Of a stretch of DNA of 64,000 bases, positions 50,001-62,300 are shown piece by piece. Both the position numbers and the translations under genes were made by a program. The first letter of the stretch is position 1. Every line of letters starts with the position of its first letter. The stretch spans positions 14,221,501 through 14,285,500 of the forward strand of contig CM076961.1 of the NCBI GenBank assembly GCA_039566865.1, given 5' to 3'. The stretch is from Aurelia coerulea. Its lineage: Eukaryota; Cnidaria; Scyphozoa; Semaeostomeae; Ulmaridae. The notes under the pieces are model-generated. The model was not told the DNA's origin. It did not search any database and worked only from the letters and a program-made list of their open reading frames with translations.

Positions 50001-53000
50001 AAATTGAGACTCATGTAATCACCCTAAAAAGAGACTAGCATGTTGTCAACCATTACCGCCCCATTTTCTTTAACTTCTCAAGAGGGCTTCGTCAACAACG
50101 AAAATGTTGAAAGCACGCGAAAATACTTTGCTGACGCTGTTATCATCAATTTGGAAAACTGTCATTTTTCATTTCTTCTCATTTTAAGCATTTTTACACT
50201 GGGATACAAGACAGTTTTGTAACAAGTTAAACAAACACTTTCCTTTTGTCCCAGCAAGAAAGTGGAGAATATTATGTTAACCCTAAAAATTTCTAGATAT
50301 AAACCTACTTTCAACATTCATATCAAATAACTGAACTGCTAAACTTGAAAAAGAAAAGGGAAATATTATAGTTGCGATGTAGATGAGATTTCCTTGAATA
50401 TTCTCAATGTAAAGCTTTTCATTTTGTTTTGAATGACTGAATCGAAGAGGCAAATTTCATTTCCGAGTTGTGTTTATCTTTGGTTTATTCCATGCATCGG
50501 CTCCACGAAACGCAAATGATTTTTGGTCATAAGCTGTTCTCATTTTGTTACAGCAAGATTGCATTCGCCATTGCGTAAAATCCGGTATGAAATTCAGACA
50601 ATCTGGAGATAATATTTCCTAGGTTTTCAGGTGCAAGGTAATTTGAGGACTTATATACCATCGTGCATTTTTTCGATTAATCAGCCTATCAGTTGACGGA
50701 CAGCCAGGCTCCTGCAATAGAGGATCAGCTGGAGTGTCAAAAGGGCTACTTCTAACAATTCTAGCAGCTGTGCTCTGTAATTTTGCAAGGTTTTCAATTT
50801 AGTTGCCCCACAAAATCCCCAAACAGAGCAACAATAACTGAAATGTTGCTTGGCTCTTCAATTCTAACATGCATATTCCTTAATGCTGAACATATTCTGT
50901 CTCTCGATTCACATACCAGGTTTGGAGTTTTATCTTCATATCTTTATTAGTATATATGAAAATATGTTTTTTTACTGTTTAATTTACGTCATGTAATAGT
51001 TATTTGAGCTGAATTGTAATTAGGTTAGAGGCCTTCTTGGCCTAGATGCCTTATTATGTAAAAGTAATTAAAAATATATCACATACTTTGCAAGTACAAT
51101 AGCATAGGAATCTTTCAAATCTTTAAAACGGTGGGGGGGATTATATGACATGTTTCTTTGAATTGAATGGCTTGAAAGGAAGTTATGGTGCTTTGCTGTA
51201 AATCTGCCGTGGAAATATTTTGATATCATGATTTGACTTCACAATCCAAGAGGTTCCAAACTCCAGCACCACGATATGAGAAAGCTAGCAGACCATTACT
51301 TGTTCTCATTAGTGGGACTTGAAGATCAGTTGCGGTGTTTCTCAAATTTTTCCCTCTGCATGTCGAATTTTTAATGAACATTTCTGACAGGTAATCAGGA
51401 GCAAGGTCATTTATCGATTTGTAAACCATGCAAGCTGTCTCGGTTTTTATCATATCTGCTACAGTAGGCCAATTCAAACTTTTAATCAAAGCACTAGCAG
51501 AAGAATCATAACTGCTGTTGGTCACAATTCTAGCTGCGAGGTTTTGAAGTTTTTGCAGCACCTGCAACCTGGTCCCCCCACATGCCCCCCAGACTGAACA
51601 GCAGTAGCGGAGATGCGGTTCAACGATACCACGATACATTTTAGAGAGAGTGTCTTTTGGAAGTAACTTCTTGGCATATTTAAGAAATCCAATAGCACGA
51701 GAAACCTTAGATCGTACAAAAAAGTACCTTACGAAACTTCTTTAAAGTACGAAACCTTAGTCCGTGTACATTTAATATGGCGTTCTTAGTCATTAAGATA
51801 TTATCGAAGATAATCCTGTCATATCATCAATATGTTAAAGTTTTTAAGGTGTTGCTACCTACTTTGAATTAATTTTTTAATCAATCACACATTTAGACAA
51901 ATGATTCTTTACAAAATATAGATTCTGCTAAGTTGATTTTATTTGCTATTTTAGGCCATGGAGCTGTTGCCTATTCTCCAGAATCCGTTTTGGTTGCATT
52001 GCAAAAGTTGAATGGTTCATATGATGCTACTGCGATACTGAGGTAAGTCTGCCCGTGGGAATTGATGATTTTCACTATCAAGTTTGGTAGAATAGAATGA
52101 AATCTACTGCCATGATAGCCTTTCATAAACCAAAAGAAGCTAACATACCGGGTATCACCAAAAAAGTATGGGACAGATTTGATTGGGTCCAATGATGTGA
52201 ATTTGCTTTTATCAATGGCTCTAATCTCTTTCAAAATGTTTTTTTTATTCAGTATGAATTTTTTACAAACAAACTACTTAACGCACTACGTACGAGCTAC
52301 TTTACTACACTACAAGGGCAACGATACCACGGAGTGCAAGAGACCATGACAACTCCACAGTCATTAACATAGAAAACGTGTAACTAAACTAAAATTCAAT
52401 GTACAGCTACGAAAAATACACATGAACAATTTCTACTGATAAATACTAAGGTCCGTTTCACATTGTATGTCGAGCTAACTTTGGGAAATCAGTTCTTATT
52501 CATAGGAATGGGTGAACTGGAGATTCAATTTTCAAATTAGAATGGATTTGTGCCCAATGAGTCTAACACACAATGTGAAACAAACTCACAGAAAAAGAAA
52601 GATGTTCGCCGATAGTCAACTGGAGGTGCTTTGAGAGCAGAAGCATTAATCTTGAAAGCTTTTTGGCCTGAACAAATTCTGGAATTACAGTGTTTTACTG
52701 CCCATGTGATTCAATAATTTGCTAAGGCCAAAAAGCCAAAGCTCTGGTCTGGAGGTGAACACAAATTTGAGCTTTCAAGATTGATATTTCTACTCTCAAA
52801 GCATCGATATCAACAAACAAGGTATCTATGTTCAACTTAAGTAGCGAGGAGAAACATTTTGAAATTGATTAGCCATTGATTAAAGCTAAATTCATATCGC
52901 TGGACCCAACCAAACTGGTATTCTATTGATGTTCGGTACAAATAATGGATGGATCAAATACGTGACCCCCAAGATGAACCATTGCTTAATAGCTTTCTAA

Positions 53001-56000
53001 ATGCAAATTGTGATGAAATTTATTTGGCACTAAGTATAACATAAAATTCACCCACTGAATGAAAATCAATTCATCTTCAGCTATATTTACAGAGAAATGA
53101 GATTGAAAAAGATGGTTGCGAAAATTCTGTGACGAAATCACAAAGCATCAAATGGACAACCTGACGTGATGATGAAATTTCTAATACCAGCCGTTTTTTC
53201 TCGTCGTGCATTTTTCCAGTTCACCATGATATTGTGTTACTTAGAGACAATGTTATGGTATCCCTCTAAAACATCATAGTCAATTCTTTGATGATTAATT
53301 CAAAAATTCCTATTTTTGCCAAGAAAATTACGAAAAATTTACTTGCACGGACATTATTCAGTAATCAATAAATGCATTTGTGGGTTATTGTTGATGATAA
53401 ATCATTTTGTGACAGTGGTTTTCGTGACCATCTTTTTTCAAAAGCTCATAAGCACAACTGGCAATGAATTGATTTTCACTCAGTAGGTGAATTTCATGTT
53501 GTAATTATAGCCATATCAATTTTATCAAAATCTCACATTCTTAAAGCCACCCAAACCTTTTTATCTTAGGTCCTAATGTGTTTTGGCCAACCCTTTATAT
53601 CAACTTGTGATTTTCAGCTTTCAAAGAAGTTTCTTTCACGTTGATAGCAACTCCACATTCTTTGTGTTTCCAAGCCCACTTTGAGTATGCTTTATTTGAC
53701 CACTCCACCTACATACCTCTAACCCTTAAAAGATCAAATTGAGATTTTACCTAAGCTTTGATATCGTGCTTTTCTACAGGGTGTCCCAAAAAATTGTGCC
53801 CCGTTTATCTGAAGATTGCGACAAAACGGCAAAAGATTCTCGCCAAACTTTTGCATGATGGTGCTCTTCAGATGTTCAATTAAAGTTTGCCACCATCCCC
53901 GTAAAAATCCGTTGAAAAATGATGGAGCTATGACCTTCAGAAGACCAAATTTGCCTGATGACTGAAACCAGCGGTCAGCCATTTTGTCTTACTATTTTGC
54001 AGTCATAAGTATCTTCACGTGAGGTAAGAAATAATTCTGTGAGGTCAGAAATAGTGGAACTCTCTGAGGATTATCGGAATTTTCACGAGAGCTATGAAAT
54101 TGGAGGCTGCTATTTCATTTTTCACCCACGAACCCATTTATCGCTGCAAAATAGTACGACAAAATGGACGACCGCTGGTTTCAGTCATTGGGCAAATTTG
54201 ATCTCCTGAAGGTCATAGCTCCATCATCTTTCAACGGATTTTTATGGGAATGGTAGCAAAACTTTAATTGAATGTCTGAGGAGCAACATCATGCAAACGT
54301 TTTGCGAAAACTTTTGCCGTTTTGTCGCAATCATCAGGCAAACGGGGCACAAGTTGTTTGAGACACCCTATATATACGCTAATTCTCTCCTGACGTTTGC
54401 TCAATAATGTAATTCATTCCCGTTGCAGCCTCTGCAAATATCTTGAACAGTTCTATGCTGCATCATTCTGCTCAGAGCTGCAACAAAGATGGGATAAGGT
54501 ATGCTGGTCTCACTTAAGAGAATAGTTAATAGTTTTTCATATCATCCAATATTAAGTGAACACGAACATTTAATGTTGAGTGGCCGAACGTCTTATACAG
54601 TTTGCGTCAGTTGACTGAAGTTAAACTCAGTCGAATGAGGTCAAAATCCGGATGGGTGACCTCTCGGAGGCCTGACTTCGCAATTCACTTCGCCGTTCTT
54701 CGGGCGGGCGTTAAAATAGGGGTCCCATGCCTGGATCCGGCATGCATAGGGTGCCTAAATTAATAAATTCTTCCAGCCCACTTAAAATACATTACTGAAA
54801 AAAGAAGAACAAACATGGCAGTCCTAGCGATAAAGTTTTTTCCATGATCTGGGCCATGTTTGTAACAGTGACAGGAGTGCTTTTGCTTCCTTGTCTTTTT
54901 AAAACGTAAAAATGCAGTACAAAAGCCAGTTGACCCATACTAGAATCTTGAAACTGATGTAGTGCGAGTTTCGAAAGCTAAAAGGAATTGAATCAGCATA
55001 AGACGGCAAGCGTATCTGATTGGCTAACGTAAGTAATTTCACGGAGGCTAACAAACTTCAGCATTAAACTCCATTTACGATCAATAGAATTTTGTTAAAC
55101 GTGCCATCTCTGATAAAGAAGGCGTATTTTGCAATTTTACATGAGATTTTGATTCTTACATGCTGATAAGGTCTTTTGCACCAAAGATTAAATTGGACTA
55201 GGATGATAATTCTATCCTATCCTATCCTATCCTTTGTGACTTCGTAAATTTTGGAATTCTTTCAAAGAAATTGCATCTTTAATGCCATTTGTGGCATATT
55301 TTGTACCCGGGGGGGGGGGGGGTACTTCATTGTCAACATGATTCGACCTGAATCTGGACTTTGAGAAAAGGACCCATTCGTATGACGGAGTATTCAAAAA
55401 TTTCGAGCCCATTTGCATGAATGTCAGGAAATTTTTGACCCATGTGCATGAATTTGTCGATTTGAAACAAAGGAAAATTTAAGTTTTTTGTCCTGGATTA
55501 TCATTATAGGGCCGATTGATAAGAAAATTCTCAAAGAAGTACCCATCTACCGGAATTGTGGTTAAAAACAGACCCATATGTAGAGAATTTCGGATGAAAA
55601 AACCCATCCATATGAGCGGCACGTCCAGTACAACTTGAAGTACCCCCCCCCCCCCCCGGGATTTTGTACCTTAAGAATCATTTTGATCGATAATACAAGA
55701 GCAAAAACGTACTTGAGGTCAGAGGCATGATAAACTTCCTTTGTTTTCTTTGGAGTTGCACATTCTTTTTTGTCATTTTGTGATTATCGCTTAATTTGCA
55801 AGTTTTCCCACTCAGAACATTCATGTACCGTGTGCCCCAGAATGATGCATGAGCTATCCAGTCATGAGGTATGCACTGATTTAAATGGAGCAACAGTCAT
55901 TTTGCAGCAGAAAGCCCGATATTTGATTTTTAAATTTTGCTCTTTGGAATATTAAAATGTGCGCTTTTATTATTTAAGCTGAAACTTTAGAAAAACGTTA

Positions 56001-56274
56001 ATTCTCAGTTCTCTTGAGCTCTTTTCAAAAATATCTCTCAGAAAAATATCCCGTCACTGTAGAATGGCATGATCGATCTGAGTGAAATGAATTTCTACAT
56101 TTAAGTTAGGCTTTCTGCTACAAAATTACTAGTATTTGATTTAAATCGGCGCACGATTCATAATGATACATTTTGGCAAAATCTTTTTGGAACATGCGGT
56201 AGTTTTGATTACCCTAACTCCATTGAGTTGAGTTGAGTTGTTGCTGTTGTTTTTGTTGTTGCTGTTATTCTTGG

Positions 56275-56308
<34 letters not shown>

Positions 56309-59300
56309 ACACTGAGTAGTTGTAGCGTTATCAGTTCAGGCAAACAGTGAAACTATGACCATATAATTGAGTCTAAATAATGATGACTTGGTGCAAACTT
56401 CACCGAGTTTTATGGATATAACATATTTCACCTCTAGGCATTTTCATTTGGTGTCTCAGCTTTGAAGAAAATCGAAAAAGATAAACCAATCGATTGCTGC
56501 TTCAAGAACCTTATCACTGGATTGACTGAGAACATTCTAAGGTAAACCTTGTTGAACCAATTGATAATCACAATAGACCTTTTAGCTATTGAAAAGAATC
56601 AGAATCGAACGATATTTTGCTACATTTTGTAGAATTTTCGAATGTGCACAATAGAGATAGAAACTCTAACGTCACTCGATCGAACGTCGCGTGTAAAGAT
56701 GTGTAAAAATAGCGCTCGATCCAGGCTCTTTTGTAGATTAGCTAAAAGGTCTATTGTTCGATAATGTGGATGGGAAGAATACCGTTTGTCGGAACAAGCT
56801 CTCAGTATCGAGAACCTACAGGGTTTGTTTCAGAAAAAAATGCAACCCAACTTGAATTGAGATTCTTAAGGAAATGATAAGACTTGAATCAATTTGACGC
56901 ATACCATCCCAAAGCACACTCTCCCTTCTTTGCAATGATATCCTGGTTGGCTGGATTAATTGAATTAGTTTTAACTTAACCAACGTTTTCGTAAGTAAGG
57001 CCTATTTCAGATGCTGAAAATGATAGCACATTTAGATAGACGAAAATCCATCTTCATGAGAGCTCATTTTTATCATTATTGCCAGATGCATCTCATGGGA
57101 ATAAATTCATCTTTTTCCTACGTTAGGGTGCCACCTCAAGTGCTTTTAGGCCTGAATAGTCTGACAAAATCTGTTCCATTCGTTTTTACGGTAAAAAGGT
57201 GTTGATTTGGCTCTTACGGCATGCTATATTTGAAATGGGTCATTCGTGCTAAAATACCAATTAAATGAAGAATAACCCCTTTGAAGAATAATCCTAACAT
57301 ATCATTGAAAAGAAGAAAGATTTTACTTTCAGACGGGATAAATTACACATACTCAAATTCTATCACTTGTTTCAAGATTTGTCATTATCGTTTGGCTGCG
57401 TTTTTTCTACAAAATCTTGTAGTATGGTGAAATGTTGTTTCTTGTTCTTCACCTTGGTTTTGTTACGAAGTTCTGAAATACTTATGGATAGTCTTTTGTT
57501 TTTACAGGTGGGAGAAAGAAATTTAATCGTAACTAGATTTAGAAAAGTAAATTCTTACCACGTGTAGTGTTGAAACTGATCTGTGGCTGCTTCTGCTCTG
57601 TGACGGGTGCAAAGTGAGCTGAGAGCCTTAATTTGGGGAAGTTTGTATTGGACAACTTTTTGAAATTGCTCCGAAGGAATTTTGGTATTTTTTATCACAT
57701 GTGTACGTTGCTGCTCCATAGTGTTTCATATGCCTTTTTAGGCCTTACGATCTTCATAAGGTTCATTTAGGATTTTTACCACTATAAACACAAGAGTTTA
57801 TACAGATGTCATCCTCGTGAAAGTTTATCAAAAATCTCTTATCCAGTCGAACTGAGACAAATTTAGTTGTTTGTGGAGTCTTGCACACTATCGACAAATG
57901 TATGATTTTCTTTTGATTGAGTTGAAGCGTCTGTAGATAATATGACTACAATGACTCAAATGCAAATTTCACTGAATCTTTTGTTAAGGTTTGTGCTGCC
58001 AAGTTTAGGAAATCCCTGTTCACCAATGAACTTGAAATTCACAAATGGAAAGACTTTTTTTTAATTCACAATATTTTCAAGAATTCGATAATTTTTTGAC
58101 AATTAATTTCAAAACCGAGAATTTTAAAAACTGGATTTAGTCCATTGTACCGATCTTACTAGTCAGTGAGGTGTTCCAAGATCCTCATACTAAATTCATT
58201 GGAATGCAAAGAAACGCTTGGCTCCGAATTCATCTTATTGATCATGTCTTGGAAACTCGATTGTAAAGTTACCTTGATTCATTACAGTAAGAACCTGTAA
58301 AATATAAGCCACGTTTTAAGAAACCTCCAGCTGATTTTGTTAAGAAATGGTACGCCCATATAAGGAGCTTCTGTAAGTTTTAATGGGAAACTAACCAGGC
58401 TCTTTCAGCAAAAACGGTTTCTATTTTGCGGGTTCTTACTGTTCCTACTGACATCGCAACTGTGTAATGTGTGATATTAGCCTACTTCTCTAATAGTATT
58501 TTCTGCAGTCAAAAAGGGGACTACTTCTGAAAGTTTCTCACCTTTCCATATTTATTTTCAAATATTTCAGCTCTGTGGAAGATCTGATATCCGATGATAT
58601 GGAGATGCAGAATGATATGGCAGCCCTTGTGTCCTTCATTTTTGAGGTAATTAATTTCTTTCCTTTTTTTTTATTGATTTGAATTGGAAATTTGTTACAA
58701 ACCAAAAAATCGTGATACAATACCCTACTATCTCAAGTACTGGTTATCTAAACATGGTTGTTTCAAGCAACTCACTATCTAGAACAAATTCTCACTTCCT
58801 TCATTTTTCTATAGGGATTTGTACAGGAACACTACCGGCTATCTCAAAACAATTTTCTCATCAGAGATGAGCCAATACAGTTCAGTTCAGTTCAGTTCAG
58901 TTCAGTTCAGTTCAGTTCAGATCAGTTCAGATCAGATCAGTTCAATTTATTTTATTTTGAAATTTCACTACATACAAATGCCCTTAAAATAATTACAATA
59001 TACTTCATCAAAACAACAAATTACAACAAAGAAATACAAACTAACAAAATAAACAAATTTATAAAGGAATTTGTATGCAGGGAATTTCTTAAAGGAGGAG
59101 CTCTCTCAATAGTTAAACTAATCGAGGAGATAGCACCCCCTTTCAATTTCGAACAAAAGCTGGATATCAAAGGTTTTCTATCATCGAAAAGTTTCCCATT
59201 CCTTTCGTCTTCTTTGAAATATTTCGATACAAACATTAGAATAATTAATCGTCACATGAACCTGGAAATAACATGAGGAAGATCATCTATTACTGTTCTT

Positions 59301-62300
59301 CCTTGGTACAATTTCTATTCCTAAAGTTTTTCATCAAAATGGCACAACTTTTGTTATCTTGAAACTTAGCCCTCTCGAACAAATTCCATTTACCTTGGAG
59401 CCCAAGATAGCGAGGTCCTTGCACATAGAGGGAAAGACAGTTGAAATTTATTGGGATATGCCTTGGAGCTGAAGATAGCGAGGTTCGTTCACATGAGAGA
59501 CAGATAGTTGAAGTTTATTGGGATATGCCTCTTAGACAATTTGGGCATCAATAGCGGGGTTCGTTCACATAGAGAGAAAAGCACTTGAGGTTTATTGGGA
59601 TATGCCTCCAAGGAAATCACTTTATTAATGAAAGACATGGTTCGTTTATGACGAATTGTTTTTGTGACGATTGTCACAGGGAGGAATATGTCCTCTTCGC
59701 CCTTGCGGGTCCAAGAGATTCTTTCAGAGGGGCAAATGTTTGGCGAAGCCTTTTTGAATGACAAGCATCTGCTTAATACGAGGTTTATAGGACACAAATG
59801 CTCGTTCAGTAGTAGGCAGCGAGGCAGCAACCTCCATTTATAGTTAACTGTACAAGTGTTACTGATAAAGGATTTCAAAAGCAACTTTTATAATATTTCT
59901 AATTGGATATTTACTCTGCTGTAATTATTCCCCCATGCATTCTATATATTATTCCATATATTATTATATATATTATTTCATTGCATATTTATTGCATATT
60001 TTATTGGTTCCATCAATTGTTCTTCCTTTCAGTTATTTCAAGTTTGGCATGAATTTTCAATACCACTTGCTGAGTTGGAAGATTGCTTGATCAAAAGAAA
60101 ATCATTTCTGGCACCAGTGTTAACGATGGTTCTCTTTTCGTAAGTCTTCAATTTGCTTCGTTTTATTCTTTATGAATGGTTTCTCGACTGGTTCGGCCTT
60201 GCTAAAGCTGAGAGATGATATCAAGAAAGCAATGGGCGCGAGTGAACTATCGATTATAGTACTAATTGATTTCTCTAAAGCATTTGATACTATTTCACAT
60301 GACACCCTAATCAAAACTCTGCACAAATACGGCTTTTCGAGAGAATTTCTCCACTGGACGCTAAGCTACCTAGGTGGCCGCAGACAGTACGTGCAACTTG
60401 ACTCTAAGAAATCCAAATTTATGACAACATATTTTGGTGTTCCACAGGGTTCCATTTTAGGCCCACTCCTATTTAATCTTTATGTGAACGATCTAAAAGA
60501 ATACCTTCCATCTAAGTCGATTCAATATGCTGATGACACTACGATCTATGAATCATGCAGACCTTCTAACATACAAAGCGCTGTAAGTAAACTGAGTGAT
60601 ACTCTCACAAAGTTAGAAACCTGGTCGAGCGATAACTCACTGGCTATCAACGCTATCAAGTCCAACTATTTCATCTGTTCGTCCAAAAAACTACATGATC
60701 GACATCATCTGTCTAACATACCAGTCTCTTTATCAATGGGTGAAAAGCCCCTTGACCTAGAAAGCAACCCACGTCTACTTGGCATCTACTTAGATAAACA
60801 CTTAGACTGGTCAAATCACTTGCAAGAAGTCATATCAAGCTGCTACGGAAAACTTGCAGTCTTGAAGAAACTCAAAAACTTCACAACGTTTAAACTAAGA
60901 AAGCAACTTGCCGAATGCTTGATATTATCAAAGATTGACTTTAACGATCATGTCTACTCGCCCTTGACAAATGCACAAGTTAACAAACTGCAACGATTAC
61001 AGAAGGCAGCTGCCAGTTTTGTTTTCGGTAAATATGTCTCCACTAAAGATGTCCTAAAACTGAGATGGCTTCCTGTAGAAGAGAGACGGGAGTTTAATTG
61101 CATGAAACTCGCATACAAAGCTATTCATTATGAAAACTGGCCAACAATCAACCAAATAGAAATCAAAACTACGGGTCGCATGCTTCGCAATAGCAATGAC
61201 CTAAAGCTCATGTCTTCGTTGATAAAAGGAACATTTCAAGATCAAGCCAGCAAACAATTCAACAAACTTCCATCTGCTATTCGACACGAAACAACTCTAT
61301 ACTCTTTCTGTAACAATCTACGGGAACAGCTTTTTATGCGAGCAAATGAACGACTAACTACTTAACTATTTTTTCGAGTTTCTTGATGACAATTCATCTT
61401 AACTTTACATTTCTTTCAATTTCAATCACTATTCCTTTAATATTATTGTAAACATAGGGAAAAAAAACTTTTTAGCTAGAGTTGAAGAGCCACACTTTAG
61501 TTGTGGATATGCTCTTAAAAACCATGTATGTATGTATGTATGTATGAATGGATTTCTAGTTGCCAAAAGTTGAAAGAGTGTTAAAAGATTTGTGCTCAAG
61601 TTTTGGGGCACCCCCAGTTTGCAGGGATCATTCGAATAAGAATGATTTGAATTAAAACACTTGTCCTTTTTTTGACAACTACTGATGCATTCTGTTGTTT
61701 ACTTTACGCTTTTAGCAGAAACTTCCTAATTCTTACAGCTATAAAGATATTGAAGAAAATTATATTGCCAGGAGCTGATAAATCTATCTAATGGAAACTA
61801 TAACTTTAACTAAACAATTGTAAGCTATAGTATTAATTTTGACCTGAGTAATACATGGCCATGTGTCTTTAAGATTAAGCAGTCTTTGTTCTTAGGAAAT
61901 ACTTAGAAGCTTCCTGTCTTAGATGACGCAAGGAGCAGATAAGAAAACATTAATTTGAATTTCAAACTGTTATTGAACAAGTGCTGTAAGCTGGTTTTCC
62001 ACGAGGCGACAAATGTCGAGCAACATCACAAACGAGAAATATCGAGAGAATTTTTTCGTGAGAAAGTAGGATTGATTCCAACTACCTTTCTACAGAAAAA
62101 TCTCGCACGGCGAAAAAGCATTTTCTTCCCAGGTAGATTATTCTCGACATTTGTCACATCGCGCTACATTTGTTGCCTGTCGGAAAGCAGAATTTAACTT
62201 AGGATTGTACATGAATTACCGAATGAGCAAAAAGACTTACACCTGTTAGCAAAGGCGTTGAACTCTACGACCCCGTTTACACGGTAGCGGATCACTTTTG

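Noticed and set aside
57508..57546. Candidate 39-nt exon VGERNLIVTRFRK
   Set aside because: Good AG and GT borders, but it is phase 0 while exon 25 ends in phase 2 and exon 26 needs one base. Exons 25 and 26 join directly without it.
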